Source: Cocos nucifera (taxonomy: Eukaryota > Streptophyta > Magnoliopsida > Arecales > Arecaceae). From it: 64,000 nucleotides of DNA. A program made the translations under genes and the position numbers. Below the pieces are notes generated by a model. The model made no database searches and was not told where the DNA came from. It was given only the letters and a program-made list of their open reading frames with translations. The stretch covers positions 3,097,585 through 3,161,584 of the forward strand of contig QRFJ01000083.1 of assembly GCA_006176705.1 (NCBI GenBank), written 5' to 3'. Positions 1 to 12,059 of the stretch are shown here, piece after piece (the first letter of the stretch is position 1; every line of letters starts with the position of its first letter).

Positions 1-315
1 GAGTTCGGCCGCTGAGAGGCCCGGAGAAGCTCGGCTGGACAATTGAAGGACTTCGGTTGCTAGTTGGTTCGGCCAGGGCTCGCTGAGGAGTTCGGTCGCC
101 TAGGGTCGGTCCGAAGGAGTTCGGCTGCGCGGGCTCGCCTGGGATCGGCCCGAAGGAGTTCGGCTGCACGGACCCGCCTGGAGTCGGCCTCTAAGCAGTT
201 CGGCCGTCTTAGGGGCTCGGCCTGACGCCTGGCGCTGAAGCTCTTCAGCAGCTACTGGTTACATTGGGCTGAGCGTCGGGCCGGGCTTCGGCAGGAGCGG
301 GATTTATCCCCAACA
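1..315 (-). mobile_element. Partial LTR of the window's main Ty3/gypsy (Tat-like) family
   Basis: Read on the minus strand, the LTR starts at 315 with TGTTGGGGATAAATCCCGCT, the same start seen at 44039 and 55844. It continues through repeated gagttcggc-type modules typical of this family and is cut by the window start. The five bases after the LTR edge (316-320, agtaa) would be one target-site copy; its partner lies outside the window. It could be a solo LTR or one end of a longer element. Confidence 0.8.
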
Positions 316-595
316 AGTAACATCAATGAAACTTGATGACTCCATTTCCAATACCTTTACACTTCTCTCAGTTCTTTGCATCATCAAAATAATCAGCTGT
401 GATACAGATTTCCCATCAGTACTAGTCAATCCTTTTTATCATGAACATTTTCCATCCCGTTAGGAAGACCCCAGCCTTCCTCTCCGCCTTCCTCTCCAAA
501 TGTAAATCTAAGCATGCATGGAATTAGAACAAATTAGCATCCCCCAAAACAAGGTCTCGTCGACGGAGTCAAGAACGATGTCCTGTTATATGTTG
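316..595. other. 3' flank of the BTL1-like gene
   Basis: A 280-bp stretch between the LTR edge and the stop codon of the minus-strand carrier gene. It should hold the gene's 3' UTR and polyadenylation site. No further gene is visible. Confidence 0.5.
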
Positions 596-3500
596 TTACA
601 GCCGAGGTCCGTCCACCAGCAGAATATCCTTCCATGCTTCATAGAACATCCACGTTATGCCCGAAGAAGGCATGACCTTCAGACAGCTAGCACCCCACCC
701 TCTATAGAGACCCAACAGACCCTCCTCACGAATGATCTCGGACAAGGCCGCTGCCATATGACTCGGGCACCTTCCTTGCAGGGCTCCAACCATCAGCCGC
801 TTCCTTGCCACTTCCAGTGGGAAACTGATTGTGCTTGCCGTGAGCCCTGAGGAGATGCAAACAACCAAAAGCAACTCAAGTAAATAGCAGACTACCATAT
901 TTCTTCCCAATTTCAAATCTCTGATCGGTAGGAAAGATACATTTGCTTTCAGCTTTCCCAATACCACAAAACAAATGAATAAAAAGTCTAATATGTTGTC
1001 CAGAACTTTGATCAACGAAACACAGTTTCATTTCTTGAATAAAATAGGATGCAATTCAGAAGGAAAAAAAGGACCAGGAAATGTTTTAAGCAAATTCTCA
1101 CCTGAGAGAGCCCCGATAATCAGCAGCTCTGAACGGTTCAAAGAATTCTTCTTCTTAGCCTGGAAGTAAGATTTCTTCATTGACTCATACATCAAATAGT
1201 AGCATGTACTGTATGGAAGCATGCCAATTAGTGTTGGTGAAAGGCCAGCATAGAAACCACCAATCCCATCATTCTTGTAGATCTTGCTGAAAGCAAGGCT
1301 AATGCTGGGGTAGACCTCTCGATTCACAGTCAAACGATCCTGCAAGAAATACAGTGATTGCAAAATCAGGACGCTTGAAAAAGCATCAGAAAATACCTTC
1401 ATGACATGCGGTCACAGGGAAATTAAAAGATCAATCGACCGTTGGTGCTCTTGAAAGAAACCACCCTGTGCTCTTTCGACGGTCTGACAAAATCAGAATA
1501 AGTTCTTCATGGCAGATCCATGCACGAGACCACCTTTCCCCCCTCTTCCTTAGAGACTGGCAATTTTAATGATGAACGAATAAAACGTATGGTGTTATCA
1601 TCATTTTAAGGCACGAATTGTAGCTCTTATGTAAGTATGATATCATATAAATTCCCTCCACACCAACCCTAAAAGGTAGTCATCTAACCATCAGGACTGC
1701 AGATATGCATATAGCATCATGTAAATTCAATTTCACCTTGAGTCAATAACTGGAAGGCAAAAAAGTCTTCATGTCTGAAAGTAAACTAAGATCAGAGAGC
1801 AACCCATCCGCCCCACCAAAGAAACCCTAAGTGAATCTCAAGAGGAATATTTGTTGGACCATTAAACTTACTGAGAATGTTCTGCTACAAACCTTGGAAC
1901 TGTCCTTTAACCAAAGGCTTTACAACACAGAGTCTAAGATGGTCGGGCAGAAGGTTATCAGTTGAACAGCACTCTGACCATGGCCATAGGCATGTTGAAT
2001 CTAGCTTCTCATCACCTGCTCATATTAGAGAGCACTTATGCATAAATGTGAACAAGCACCTCCATTTTACTGGTCCCTTCTCCCCTCACCGTGGTGCTGT
2101 CATGGAGCAAGAAGATAAAAAAAACAGATGCTGCTTCCTACATGTGGGATAGATCCAAGGGGTCGCTGAAGTCTTGTTTTAAAGTCTGACAACAGACACT
2201 GGTTGTTAGTCTTAAATAGGAAATGACAAGAGGGACTTGGTTTATAGCTGAAATATGTAAAATATACAGTTTTATTTCTATGCAACATTGATGGAATTAA
2301 TCTAAGGAAGGATGATACTTGCTAATTTTATTGAAATTTTTTTTAAAAAAAAATTAAGTGAAATTTAGAAAAAAAATTCAGGATAATACTTTTTTTCCAA
2401 AATTGTGAAATTCAGTGACCAAAATGATAAAATCTAATTTAGAAAATCACAAACTACAGAACAATAAAATCTGATTTACAAAATCACAAACTACAATTAC
2501 AATAAGTAAAAATGAGCAATGAACAATAGCTATATACGAATCTACTTCAGGTCACAAGGTAATAACAAAGCAGCAAGTTATTGGATCAATATCAATGTCA
2601 TCTTTTTCCACATTATGATATCATTGACCACCAGTTCAACCCATCTTTTTACCTTAATTACTTCAAGAGGATGGCACATGAGCGTGCTTACGATGCCAGC
2701 AGCTGCACCACCAAAAGCAGCTGGGGAAATCCATGGAAAGGAGAGGTCTAGATTGATATGACCAATATGCACCTTTGGACTTCCTTCTTTCCACTTCTCT
2801 TGTGCCGATGTTACGGTCCTTTTGACACACTCAAATGTGGCAAGCTCAATTGCCTGGGAGGGAATTATACGGAGCATATTGATGGTGTTTCCAGCCCAAA
2901 GTCCTTGCCAGCCATGCTCTTCAATGATCTCTATGAAACTGCCAGCAATGTGTTTGGATCCAACTCCAACGACCATTCTAGTTCTGCAAAGATGTCAATG
3001 CCATAAGATGTTTTCTCAATCCTGACTTAGTCATACTGAAAAGAATGATATCGGTGATCTAAGATATCAAAACTATCAATTGACGAGTCTGACAACTTTA
3101 GTTTGCAAATGGCGGTGAAGCATGAAGATTTGCCTCTTGTTTTTAACTCCATGAAGTCCAGGTTTTGCTTTACTTCTTAGATGTTGAAATAGATGAAAAT
3201 GCTTGCTAGGTTTATGTGCATAAGGTTTGTTGTTAATAAATAAGAAATTCTAAGAGTCATTAGTTAAATAAATTAAAGATGATGAACTTTCCAACTGGTT
3301 TAAAATGTAAATAATATGATGTAAGTTGGATCTTATGACCTAAAGAATTGTATGATCCACAGTATGGATCTAGATCCTACGATTCTAACCGATCACGATC
3401 CAAGGATGAGATTAAAATCATTTATGACTATTTTGGTCCAAATCTGATTATGGATCATAAGATTTTTAACAGCAATGATTTCTAGGAAGCACATAAATAA

Positions 3501-5556
3501 AAAATATTCGTAAAGAACCTATTGATAACAAATGCAATTTATATTTTTTTATGTTGGTTGCAGAAGTGCCAACTGATAACTGCATTAGTACAAGATATGG
3601 ATGTAATCAAAAATTTGTGTAACTATGTTATGGCAAGTGTTAACTGCAATGCATGACTTGACGAACTGAGATTTATGTAACACAAGGTAGTGAACCGAGC
3701 AGGATATAGGTACGAAATTTCCGAAACTAAATAGCAATCACAAGTTTCAGACATAGCAAAGATTTCTAATCACAAGAAGATGCTGGTATGCATTAAGGAA
3801 GTAACAATCTTCACATATATGAATGCAAGAGAATCTAGCATGCAACATGTAAAGAAAAACATTTAACTGAAATTACATTTATGTTATATTATATATGTAT
3901 GTATGTCGCATTTATTTTCAAGTAAATCAAAGTCAGATGGCATAGTTTGAGTTCATGAATGGGTTTCAAATCTGGAATTAGATAAGATTTGCCTCATTGC
4001 TGCAGGTTTTGTATGTGAACCAAGTTCAAGAACTCCAAGTTGGGGTGAGCAGTGGAGCTTGTCTTTGATGTTCATCGGTTCATGTGGTTGATCTTAGATA
4101 ACTCCAGTTCTTTGGCCAGGGTTCGTTGAAGGAATATGAAAAATCCTAGGTAACTCCCGAAGTTTGTCTTTTGGCTTATGAACTTAAACAATATTTAAAC
4201 AGATATTCACAATTATAGAAGGAAAGAAAAAAATAAAATAAAATGAGGATTTTTAACAGCTGCTGCACCCTCTGCAAATTGAAAGCCAACTGGAATTTGA
4301 ATCCCTATCTTGCATGAAGAAAATGTTCTATCAAAAAATAGTGATGGCAAAAGTATACATGTATCGAAATTTTGCAGAAGAATAGATTTTATACCAAATA
4401 TTGAATTCAAGGGAAATATAATGAAAAGCCTGGAAAGAAAGAGAAGCGCACCGTATAGTCTCTAGAGGAGCAAGAACAGCTTTAGTCATGGCACCAGCTA
4501 ATGCCCCACTGACAAACTCTCCAACTTCTCTACTCCTAAAGATGTTCTGCAGCAAAGCAAATAAAAGTTTATGGATGACCAGGCTAGAAAATCCATTATC
4601 ATCATTCAGAGTTCAATCGTAGTTCCTAAACCCCCCATGCACTTTAGAACGTTTTCACATTTGGACACACAAGAAGCATCCTGCCTGAGAACAACCTTCT
4701 CTGATAAATACAGCTTATCGTAGAAGCGACCGGAAACTGGAAAACAAACTTCATAGGCTTTGCTACTAAAACACAGATTATTTTAAGATGGTCTTGTTTG
4801 ATGACTGCACCAGGGCCTGATCAAGATAAACAAATGATGAGACAAACAAAGGCATTCAACCTTTCAATCCATATTGATTCCGAACACCTTGCATCGCATT
4901 GACATAGACGAGAAATAGGCAATCCAAAATAAAGCCGACGCTAGTTATGATGTTCCAAGCAATTACAATAATCAGAAACGGAGAAAGAGGATTTTAAATA
5001 TACATATATATATTTAATTAAAAAAAAAACCTCAACTTCTAGAATACTAAACCAGGTACTTAGACACTTCCGATTCCAAAACGAGTAACAGAGCTAAAAC
5101 AATGACGCATATATTGGCCAGAAAATGGAAGGCTCCGTCAAGTTGGGAGACGCCCATCTGATTCAAAATCAAAAAGATGCGAACTTTCACCTGGGGAAGC
5201 AATGTAGGAGTCGAAAAAATAAAGAACCCATCTTTTTCGGAATCGAGAGACTCCTCTCTGATTCCGAAAGAGGAAAATAAAGATTTGATCCACAAAAGGT
5301 GCGACCTTCGGCATAACGAGGACAATAGAAAAAGAAAAAGATAGAGATCAAAGAAAAGATAACAGGAAGGCTCAAACAAAAGCACCTTGATTGCTCCTCC
5401 GACATCGGGGATCCGGATCCGGAGCTCGACGGCAGGAGCGTCCTTGTCGACGTCGAGTTCCTTGGGCACCGCCATCTCCACGGCGTAAGCGTCCCCCAGC
5501 ATCCTCAGCTCCCGCTTCTTCTTCTTCCTCTTTTGCGACTCAAACTTCAAATCCAT
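596..5556 (-). CDS. BTL1: BRITTLE1-like mitochondrial carrier (probable adenine nucleotide transporter BTL1), 5 exons
   Basis: Exons on the minus strand: 5386-5556, 4452-4546, 2653-2983, 1102-1339, 596-846. All introns are GT-AG and the phases close to 1086 bp (361 aa plus TAA). The protein has the three-fold mitochondrial carrier (SLC25) layout. Each repeat carries the PxExx[RK] signature: PLETIRTRM in exon 2, HPLEVIKDRL across exons 3-4, FPLEVARKRL in exon 5. The C-terminal run ending WMFYEAWKDIL strongly resembles Arabidopsis BTL1. BT1-type carriers are thought to move adenine nucleotides across the inner mitochondrial or plastid membrane; transport by BTL1 is not well proven. Exon 1 (57 aa) is charged, with a KRKKKKREL run, and shows no clear cleavable presequence. 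The start at 5556 is the first ATG in the frame that joins exon 2; a frame extension to 5646 has an upstream ATG but is atypical. Introns are 839, 1468, 1313 and 255 bp and hold only AT-rich, repeat-poor DNA. Confidence 0.92.
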
Positions 5557-6279
5557 GGGGCCGATCGCCCCTTCTCTTCCCCTATTTCTGGAAGAGAAAG
5601 AAAAGGGGACACTTTTCTTTGACAGCCGGAAGAAATAAAAAAGCAAGAAAACGTGGGCAAATTATAGGGCAGATTTTTTTTTTCGCTTTCTTGCCTGGGC
5701 TTGTGATTTGTTTCTCGCCGTCTCGCGAGAAATTTTTTTTTTCCACCCTTTATTTTCTTTTTTTTAATTTTTTCACCTTTTACCTCCTTTGGTTCTGCGC
5801 CGAACGTTACGCCAAGGGGGGCGAACCCTAGCTCCGAGAATCTACTCTTTTTACCAAGTGGATCGGGGGTAATGGTGAGATGAAAGGGCACTCTGACTTT
5901 TTACCTGAAAAATAATACGAAGATAATTAGACAAAGAGGAGTGTATGGATCTCACAGAGGATCCTTCTTTCGACAAATTATTAATTAAAATAATTTTATC
6001 ACATATATCTTATATCATCTAATAATAAATTAATATATATTAAAAAATAAAAAATATATTATTATTTATATTGAATTTAAAATTTTTAATAAAAAATATT
6101 TTTATTATTTTAAATAAAAAAATTATGTTTTTGAATGATGTGCTGATTTGTTATTGAATAATGCAAGGTACCTATGGTAGAATTATTCTAACTAATATTT
6201 TTTTTTTTTTTAAATTATAGGATAACTGAAAAATATGCTTGAACTTTAACTTTGATGATGGGTTTCAGTCATTATTGGA
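5557..6279. promoter_or_regulatory. 5' leader and presumptive promoter region of the BTL1-like gene
   Basis: The sequence just upstream of the start (5557-5900) is pyrimidine/purine-skewed and moderately GC-rich, as for a leader. It then turns strongly AT-rich (5930-6280). No unambiguous TATA box or other element could be assigned. The Harbinger-like terminus begins right after this stretch, so a transposon lies within about 730 bp of the start codon. Confidence 0.35.
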
Positions 6280-6599
6280 TTACCTAGGTGACATTTGGTA
6301 CCATTTTTTATTTTTAAAAAATCAATTTTTTTTTAATTTTTTTGTATTGTGTTTCTTAAAACCTTACAAACCAACTACATCAAATACTATTATTATTTAA
6401 AAATAAATAAAATAAAAATATATGCACCTTGAATTATAAAGTTTATAACATAAATATGTAAAAAATTAAAAATACATCAGTTTAGAATCTATATTCAACC
6501 ATGAAATACTATAAAATATGAGCATGATTGAATCCAATAAAAATATAAAAAAAATACAAGGATGTATGAGCACAATTATGAAATTAATATCTATTATAA

Positions 6600-7876
6600 C
6601 TATCCCATAATTATTTTGCGATGCAATCTCGAATATTAGCCATTTGACGAATTTGGCTTGGATTAACATTAATATTAACTTGGTCAAAAGTGCTTGCTCC
6701 ATCATTCCTGTGGTTGTCTTCCAGCTCAACATTTTTATCTGCATACTCTATGAACAAAGAATCTCCTCATGAATGCATCCTAATAAAATTATAAATAGCG
6801 TAACAAGCAAGAATTATATATTTTTATTTCTTTAAGTCATATGCAAGCATTACTTCAAGAATAGCAAAACAAGCTTTCAACACACCGAAACACCATTTAA
6901 TAACATTACGCAATGATGAATATCTATAGTTAAATATCTCCTCTAGATCTTGTGGATTCCATCCTTGTCGATAATCATGTAAGTGATAGCGCTCTCCACG
7001 ATATGGTGTAAAAAATTTAGGCATGTTGATGTAGCCAGAATCAACGACATAATATTTTCCTCGAGGAGGCATCGAAAAATTATTTTATGGATTAATTATA
7101 GTTTCTAAAAAAATTTTAGAATCATTTGCGGTTCCTTCTCAACCAGTCATAATAAATGTAAATCGCATATCAAATAAACATGCGCACATTATATTTTGAA
7201 TGATTGCAATCTTCTTTCCTCTATATAGAATTTGCTTATCAACTAAAACACATGCATAAATATGAGCACCATCAATAGCTCCTACACATTTCTATCATTT
7301 GAAGAAAATATAATAATATTAGTTATATTTTATTATAGAATAGCAATTTGATATAATATAAATGAGTCAGTAAAAAAAAAAAACCTTGAAGAATGGATAG
7401 TATTTTGGATTGCTTCTTATTTCTGGAAGAGTTTCATCAAATGAGGGAGGAGCAATGATATCCTTGGCAAGTGAGCAGATGGCATACATAACTCTCTTAA
7501 AATATTTGAAGGTTGTTTCGATAGAATATTGAAATCAATCTCCAATAACTCGATGTCGCTCATTTTAAGCGATAATAAATAAAAAAATTACCACTTATTT
7601 TTGAATTAAAATAAATTTTGAAGCTTTTATCTTACCTCTTCACTTTAACTCCTCGCAAAATTGGATAAAACATGATTGTTCCATTCGAAATAATTGATAG
7701 CAAGTCATGGGATGACCATTTAATACTTCAACCATCCACTCATGTTCCATTAACTTTGAAATTCTTTGTGATCGAGGTGTTTTCTTATATAGTCCCCTAT
7801 ACTCTTCACAAGCATAAATAGTGACCAACTGCTCAATTTCATCACCAGAATCTAATAAAAATTCTTCTAAATTCAT
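6600..7876 (-). pseudogene. PIF/Harbinger (HARBI1-like) nuclease pseudogene
   Basis: The N-terminal part (7876-7640) begins MNLEEFLLDSGDE and contains the helical region that precedes the nuclease in plant HARBI1-like proteins. A middle part (about 7280-7090) reads GAIDGAHIYA and later ANDSKIF, the first two acidic positions of the DDE domain, but with in-frame stops (for example TGG to TGA before EGTANDS). The 7072-6824 part carries KYYVVDSGY, PYRGERYHL and FNYRYSSLRNVI...CFGVLK, which are family hallmarks. ACYAIYNFIRMH and a tail ending IAKQLW follow near 6800-6600. At the usual ER of the NVIERxFGVLK motif this copy reads KW, so a conserved acidic residue is lost. The copy is dead. Confidence 0.85.
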
Positions 7877-8203
7877 ATCTCAATCTCTTCAAATTAAACT
7901 TATAAACAAATAAAATAAAAAATAATTTATAATCATAAAAATAAATATAATAAGAATAATAAAAATTCACATTCTCATAAAAGATCATAACAAAAATATC
8001 CAATACATAAGATTTCAATAAATATGTTCAAGATATTAGACATAAGAGTAACAAAGTCTCTAAAAAGTCCACAACAAAAGATAATAAAAAAGACATTCTC
8101 AAACTAAAAAGTTTGCATTCTCAAATATTGAGCACCCAATTCTTTTTTCTTTCTTCCAGCATTTGAAAGAACATACTTCTCCATAAAGAATCATCATGTA
8201 TAT
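7877..8203. other. AT-rich remainder of the Harbinger element before the gypsy insertion
   Basis: Noncoding, AT-rich. A short minus-strand open stretch near 8100-8200 ends at the retrotransposon border and could be a piece of the element's second (Myb-like) gene, but no motif supports that. Confidence 0.3.
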
Positions 8204-9761
8204 TGTTGTCACAGAATCTGGTTGATGTCGGGATGGGCTGGAGTGGAGGAGGATGAGGTCACCGTCGGTGGTCTGCAAAATAAAATTTCGTCCGAAGTTG
8301 GTGGTGACAGTCATCGCCGCTATAGCTATCTGATAGCGGGCCGCTCGAGGTCTGATGGAGTCAGTCACAGAGGAAGGCACCGTCTGTAGCGCTGCCTATA
8401 GTAGATTGATAGTGACAGCCATCGCCGTCTGATAGCGGATCGCTGTCGCATGCAGCGAACTGATAGTGACGGTCGCAGCTGTTCGACACTGAGCTGCTCG
8501 AGGTCGCATGGAGGGATAAAGAACTTTGATGTACATCAACTCTAGAGGAGTTTGGACTCTCATAAGAGTCCGACTAAAGAAGAAGTGCGGAGAAATTTCA
8601 GTTTTTGTAGGAGTTCGACTAAAGAAGAAGTACGGAGGAAGTTCGGCTTCCATAGGAGTTCGATTGAAGGAGGAGTGCAGAGGGAGTTCGGCTCCCATAG
8701 GAGTTCGACTAAAGGAGGAGTACGGAGGGAGTTCGACTCCCATAGAAGTTCAGAAGGAGTTTGGCTTCTATAAGAGTCCAACTGAAGAAAGAGATCTAGA
8801 AGGCGTTCGACTTCCGTAAGAGTCCGACTAAAGGAGTGTGACTCCCATAGGAGTCCGACTGAAGAAGAAGTACGGAGGAAGTTCAGCTCCCATAGGAGTC
8901 TGACCGAAGGAGGAGTGCGAAGAAAGTTTGGCTTTCATAGGAGTTCGATTGAAAGAGAAGTGCGAAGAAAGTTCGGCTCCCGTAGGAGTCCGACCGAAGG
9001 AAGAGATCTGAAAGGAGTTTGGCTCTTATAGGAGTCCGACCGAAGGAGGAGTGTGGAGGAGTTCAGCTTCCATAGGAGTCCGACTGAAGGAAGAGTGCGG
9101 AGGAAGTTTGGCTTCCGTAGGAGTCCAACTGAAGGAAGAGATCTGAAAGGAGCTCGACTCCTGTAGGAGTCCGATTGAAAGAGAAGTACCGGAGGAAGTT
9201 CGGCTCCTATAGGAGTTCGACCAAAGAAGAAGTGCGGAGAAAGTTCGGCTCCCATAGGAGTCCGACTGAAGGAGAAGTGCAAAGAGAGTTCGGCTCCCAC
9301 AAGAGTTCGATCGAAGGAAGAGATTTGAAAGAAGTTTGGCTCCCATAAGAGTCCGACTGAAGGAGGAGTGCGGAGGAAGTTTGGCTTCCGTAGGAATCTG
9401 ACTGAAGGAGTTCGGCTCTTGGAGCATTCGATAGAAATTCAGTCATTGGGAGAGTTTGACCGAGGCTCGACCGTTGAGAAGCTCGATCGCGTTCGACTGT
9501 TGGAGGAGTTTGACTGGGGCTCGATCACTGAGAAGCTCGATCGCGTTCGATCGCTGGAGGAGTTCGACTGGGGCTCGGTCACTGAGAAGTTCGACTACGT
9601 TCGACCACTAGAGGAGTTCGACTGGGGCTCGGTCACTAAGAAGTTTGGTCAGCTAAAAAAGTTTGGCTAAGATTTGGCCACTGAAGCTCTTCCATGATCA
9701 TCGGTTGCATTGGGCTAAGCATCAGGCTGGACTTTGATAGGAGCGGGGTGTATCCCCAATA
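8204..9761 (-). repeat. 3' LTR of the gypsy element, built of internal repeats
   Basis: Left LTR, about 1.56 kb, with terminal TGTTG at 8204 and tatccccaata at 9751-9761 (TGTTGGGGATA with one change). From about 8550 to 9420 it is an array of diverged modules of the type ggagttcggctcccatagga followed by gtccgactgaaggag, roughly 50-60 bp each. Relative to the 16241 copy it lacks about 150 bp around 8317, which removes the TATA segment. A purine-rich tract (minus strand, about 9775-9762) just inside it is the likely polypurine tract. Confidence 0.85.
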
Positions 9762-10039
9762 ATAATCTCTCCTACTTTCAAGTTCGAAATTCGAAGGAAG
9801 GGAGTACAAAAAAGAGCGACTGTCGAAGTCCTCTTCAGGGCTCTACATTGGTTCAGATTGAAGCTCGGGAGAGACCTTGTCTCCAGCTGAGGTTAAAGTT
9901 ATAGTTGAAGCTCGGGAGAGATTCTATCTCCAGCAGCCGAGGTCGAGGGAGATCTTATCTCCTATTGATGTGGGCTCTGAAGCTCAAAAGAGATCTTATG
10001 TCTGACCGAGGTTAAAGGAGATCTTGTCTTTCGTTATTG

Positions 10040-10610
10040 TCGGGCATAATGGGAACGTTGTCGGGGCTTTTTCTCTCGTCCCATCTAAAATAAATCGGGC
10101 CTTCGACTTTGCTCACATTAGGACGAGATTCTCCTCCTATTCCTAGCGGACTGTGGGGGTACATAAGGATCGTTGTCAGGGCCTCTCCCTCCATCTCGTC
10201 TAAAATGAACGAGGCCTTCGACTTTGCTCACGTTAGGATGAGATACTCCTCCTATTACTAACGGACTATGGGAGCACATAAGGGCCATTGTTAGGATCTC
10301 TCCTTTCATCTCGTCTAAAATGAACAAGGTCTTCGACTTTGCTCACGTTAGGATAAGGTTCTCCTCCTGTTCCTAATGGACTGTGAAGGCACATAAGGGC
10401 TGTTGTCAGGGCCTCTCCCTCCCTCTCGTCTAAAATAAACGAGATCTTCGACTTTGCTCACATTAGGACGAAGTTCTTCTCCTATTTCTAATGGACTATG
10501 GAGGCACATAAGGGCCGTTATCAGGATTTCTTCTTCCATCTCGTCTAAAATGAACGAGGCTTTTGACTTGCTCATGTTAGGATGAGGTTCTTCTCTTGTT
10601 CCTAACATGG
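10040..10610 (-). repeat. Tandem repeat of about 116 bp, roughly 5 copies
   Basis: The phrase ttcgactttgctcacrttagg recurs at about 10095, 10215, 10332, 10447 and (degraded) 10561. Each copy is followed by a cctcctattcctaacggact-like segment and an acataagggccgttgtcagg-like segment. The array lies between integrase and the 3' LTR of the gypsy element, so it is an untranslated 3' repeat. Related but different repeats occupy the same place in the derivative at 55844-60915. Confidence 0.85.
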
Positions 10611-10689
10611 CCACTATTGATTGCTTCTTCCTTATCATTAGGTGATTTTTGCACTAAGAAACAATAATGTCGAAATGAAGGCGTTTTAT

Positions 10690-11760
10690 TGAAAAAAGAC
10701 TACTGGTGGTACATTCTCAGATTTTTTGAGTTTCAAGGCCGTAGAACCATTATTCCTCCGAGCTTCTTCAGACAATAAATTTCTGATCGGACGACCTCCA
10801 CCACTTCATATGGGTCTTCCCAATTTGGGGTGAGCTTTTTTTGGCTTTGAGATTGAAAGACGGTGACTCACCGAAGTACTAGATCTTTCACTCTGAATGT
10901 CTTACTTCTGACTCGAAAGTTATAGTATCGGATCATCTTTTATCTATAGGCCACCATCCGAACTTGGACTTTCTCTCTTTTTTTCTCCAGCAGATCGAGG
11001 TTGACTCTGAGGTCTTGTGGGTTATACTGCTCGTTGAAGGCCACGATCCTTGCTGACGGAAGCTTGAGTTCAATCGGGATGACCATCTCTGTGTTGAAGG
11101 CTAAGGCGAATGATGTTTCTCCTATCGACAGTCTTTGAGTAGTTCGGTATGCCTAGAGGACGTGGTAGAGTTCGTCCGTCCAGATCTTCTTTACTCTATT
11201 GAGTCTTATTTTGATGTCCTACAGTAGAGTCCGATTGATCACTTCAGCTTCTCCATTTGTCTGTGGGTGAGCTACCGATGTGAAGTGGTGGAAGATGTTC
11301 AGATCTTCACAGAACTCGGCGAACCTCGTTCCAGCGAACTATCGTCCGTTATCTGTTATGAGAATTTGGAGAAGATCGAACCGACAGACTATTGACTTTC
11401 AGACGAAGTCCTATACCTTGATCTCGGTAATTTTTGCTAGTGGTTCAGCTTCGATTCATTTGGTGAAGTAGTCGATCACGATCAGAAAAAATTTTTGCCG
11501 TCCGAATGCCATCAAAAAAGGACCGAGTATGTTCATTTTTCACCGCACGAATGACCAAGATGCGCTTAGTGAAGTAAGCTCGAAGGCTGGCTATCTTTGT
11601 ACGTTTACATTCTTCTGATAGCGGTCATATTTTTTTGACATACTTCATGAAATTATGGTATAAGGTCGGTCAATAGTACCCTTGACGAAGTAGTTTTTGT
11701 GATAAGAATCTGGCTCCTACGTGGCTTTCACAGATTTTCTCGTGTACTTTCCATAATGCA
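10690..11760 (-). pseudogene. Gypsy integrase remnant
   Basis: Reading leftward from 11755, the H2C2-type start is visible (WKVHEKICESHVGARFLSQ, then LRQGYY before a stop). The core follows: IDYFTKWIEAEPLA around 11480, ITDNGR around 11355 and PQTNGEAEVINRTL around 11265-11225. These hold the two aspartates and the glutamate of the DDE triad. A C-terminal part continues to about 10700. Several frameshifts and stops (TGG to TAG/TGA types) break it. No chromodomain was recognised. Confidence 0.75.
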
Positions 11761-12059
11761 AAGTCGATCTTTGAAAGTCGGAGACATCTCAGCAGCGGTA
11801 GCGAATACGACCTCTTATACAATTTGCCTTTATACAGAATGTACCGGAAGACTTATTTTCTGAGTTTTTGAGCTTCTTTTGGATCATGAGGAAGGACTCC
11901 ATCCTTGAGGTAGGCAACCAATGGGTCGATCCAGCTCGACTCGAGTTCTGTCTGCAAAATGACCTATGATTCCTCTGGGCTTGGGCGCTTCAGAGTTTCA
12001 AAAAATACTTCTTTGGGCAATTCGGTCGGGGTCAAAGTGGCCAACTTAGAGAGAAGGTT

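Noticed and set aside
5391..5831. 146-codon plus-strand frame
   Set aside because: Antisense of exon 1 and leader of the carrier gene; no domain.
8199..8203. TATAT as target duplication of the 8204-17398 gypsy element
   Set aside because: The opposite LTR lacks its outer end, so no partner can be compared.
8396..9670. Many overlapping open frames of 60-130 aa rich in Leu/Ser/Arg
   Set aside because: They lie in the LTR repeat modules, occur on both strands and in all phases, and repeat with the DNA period; no domain.
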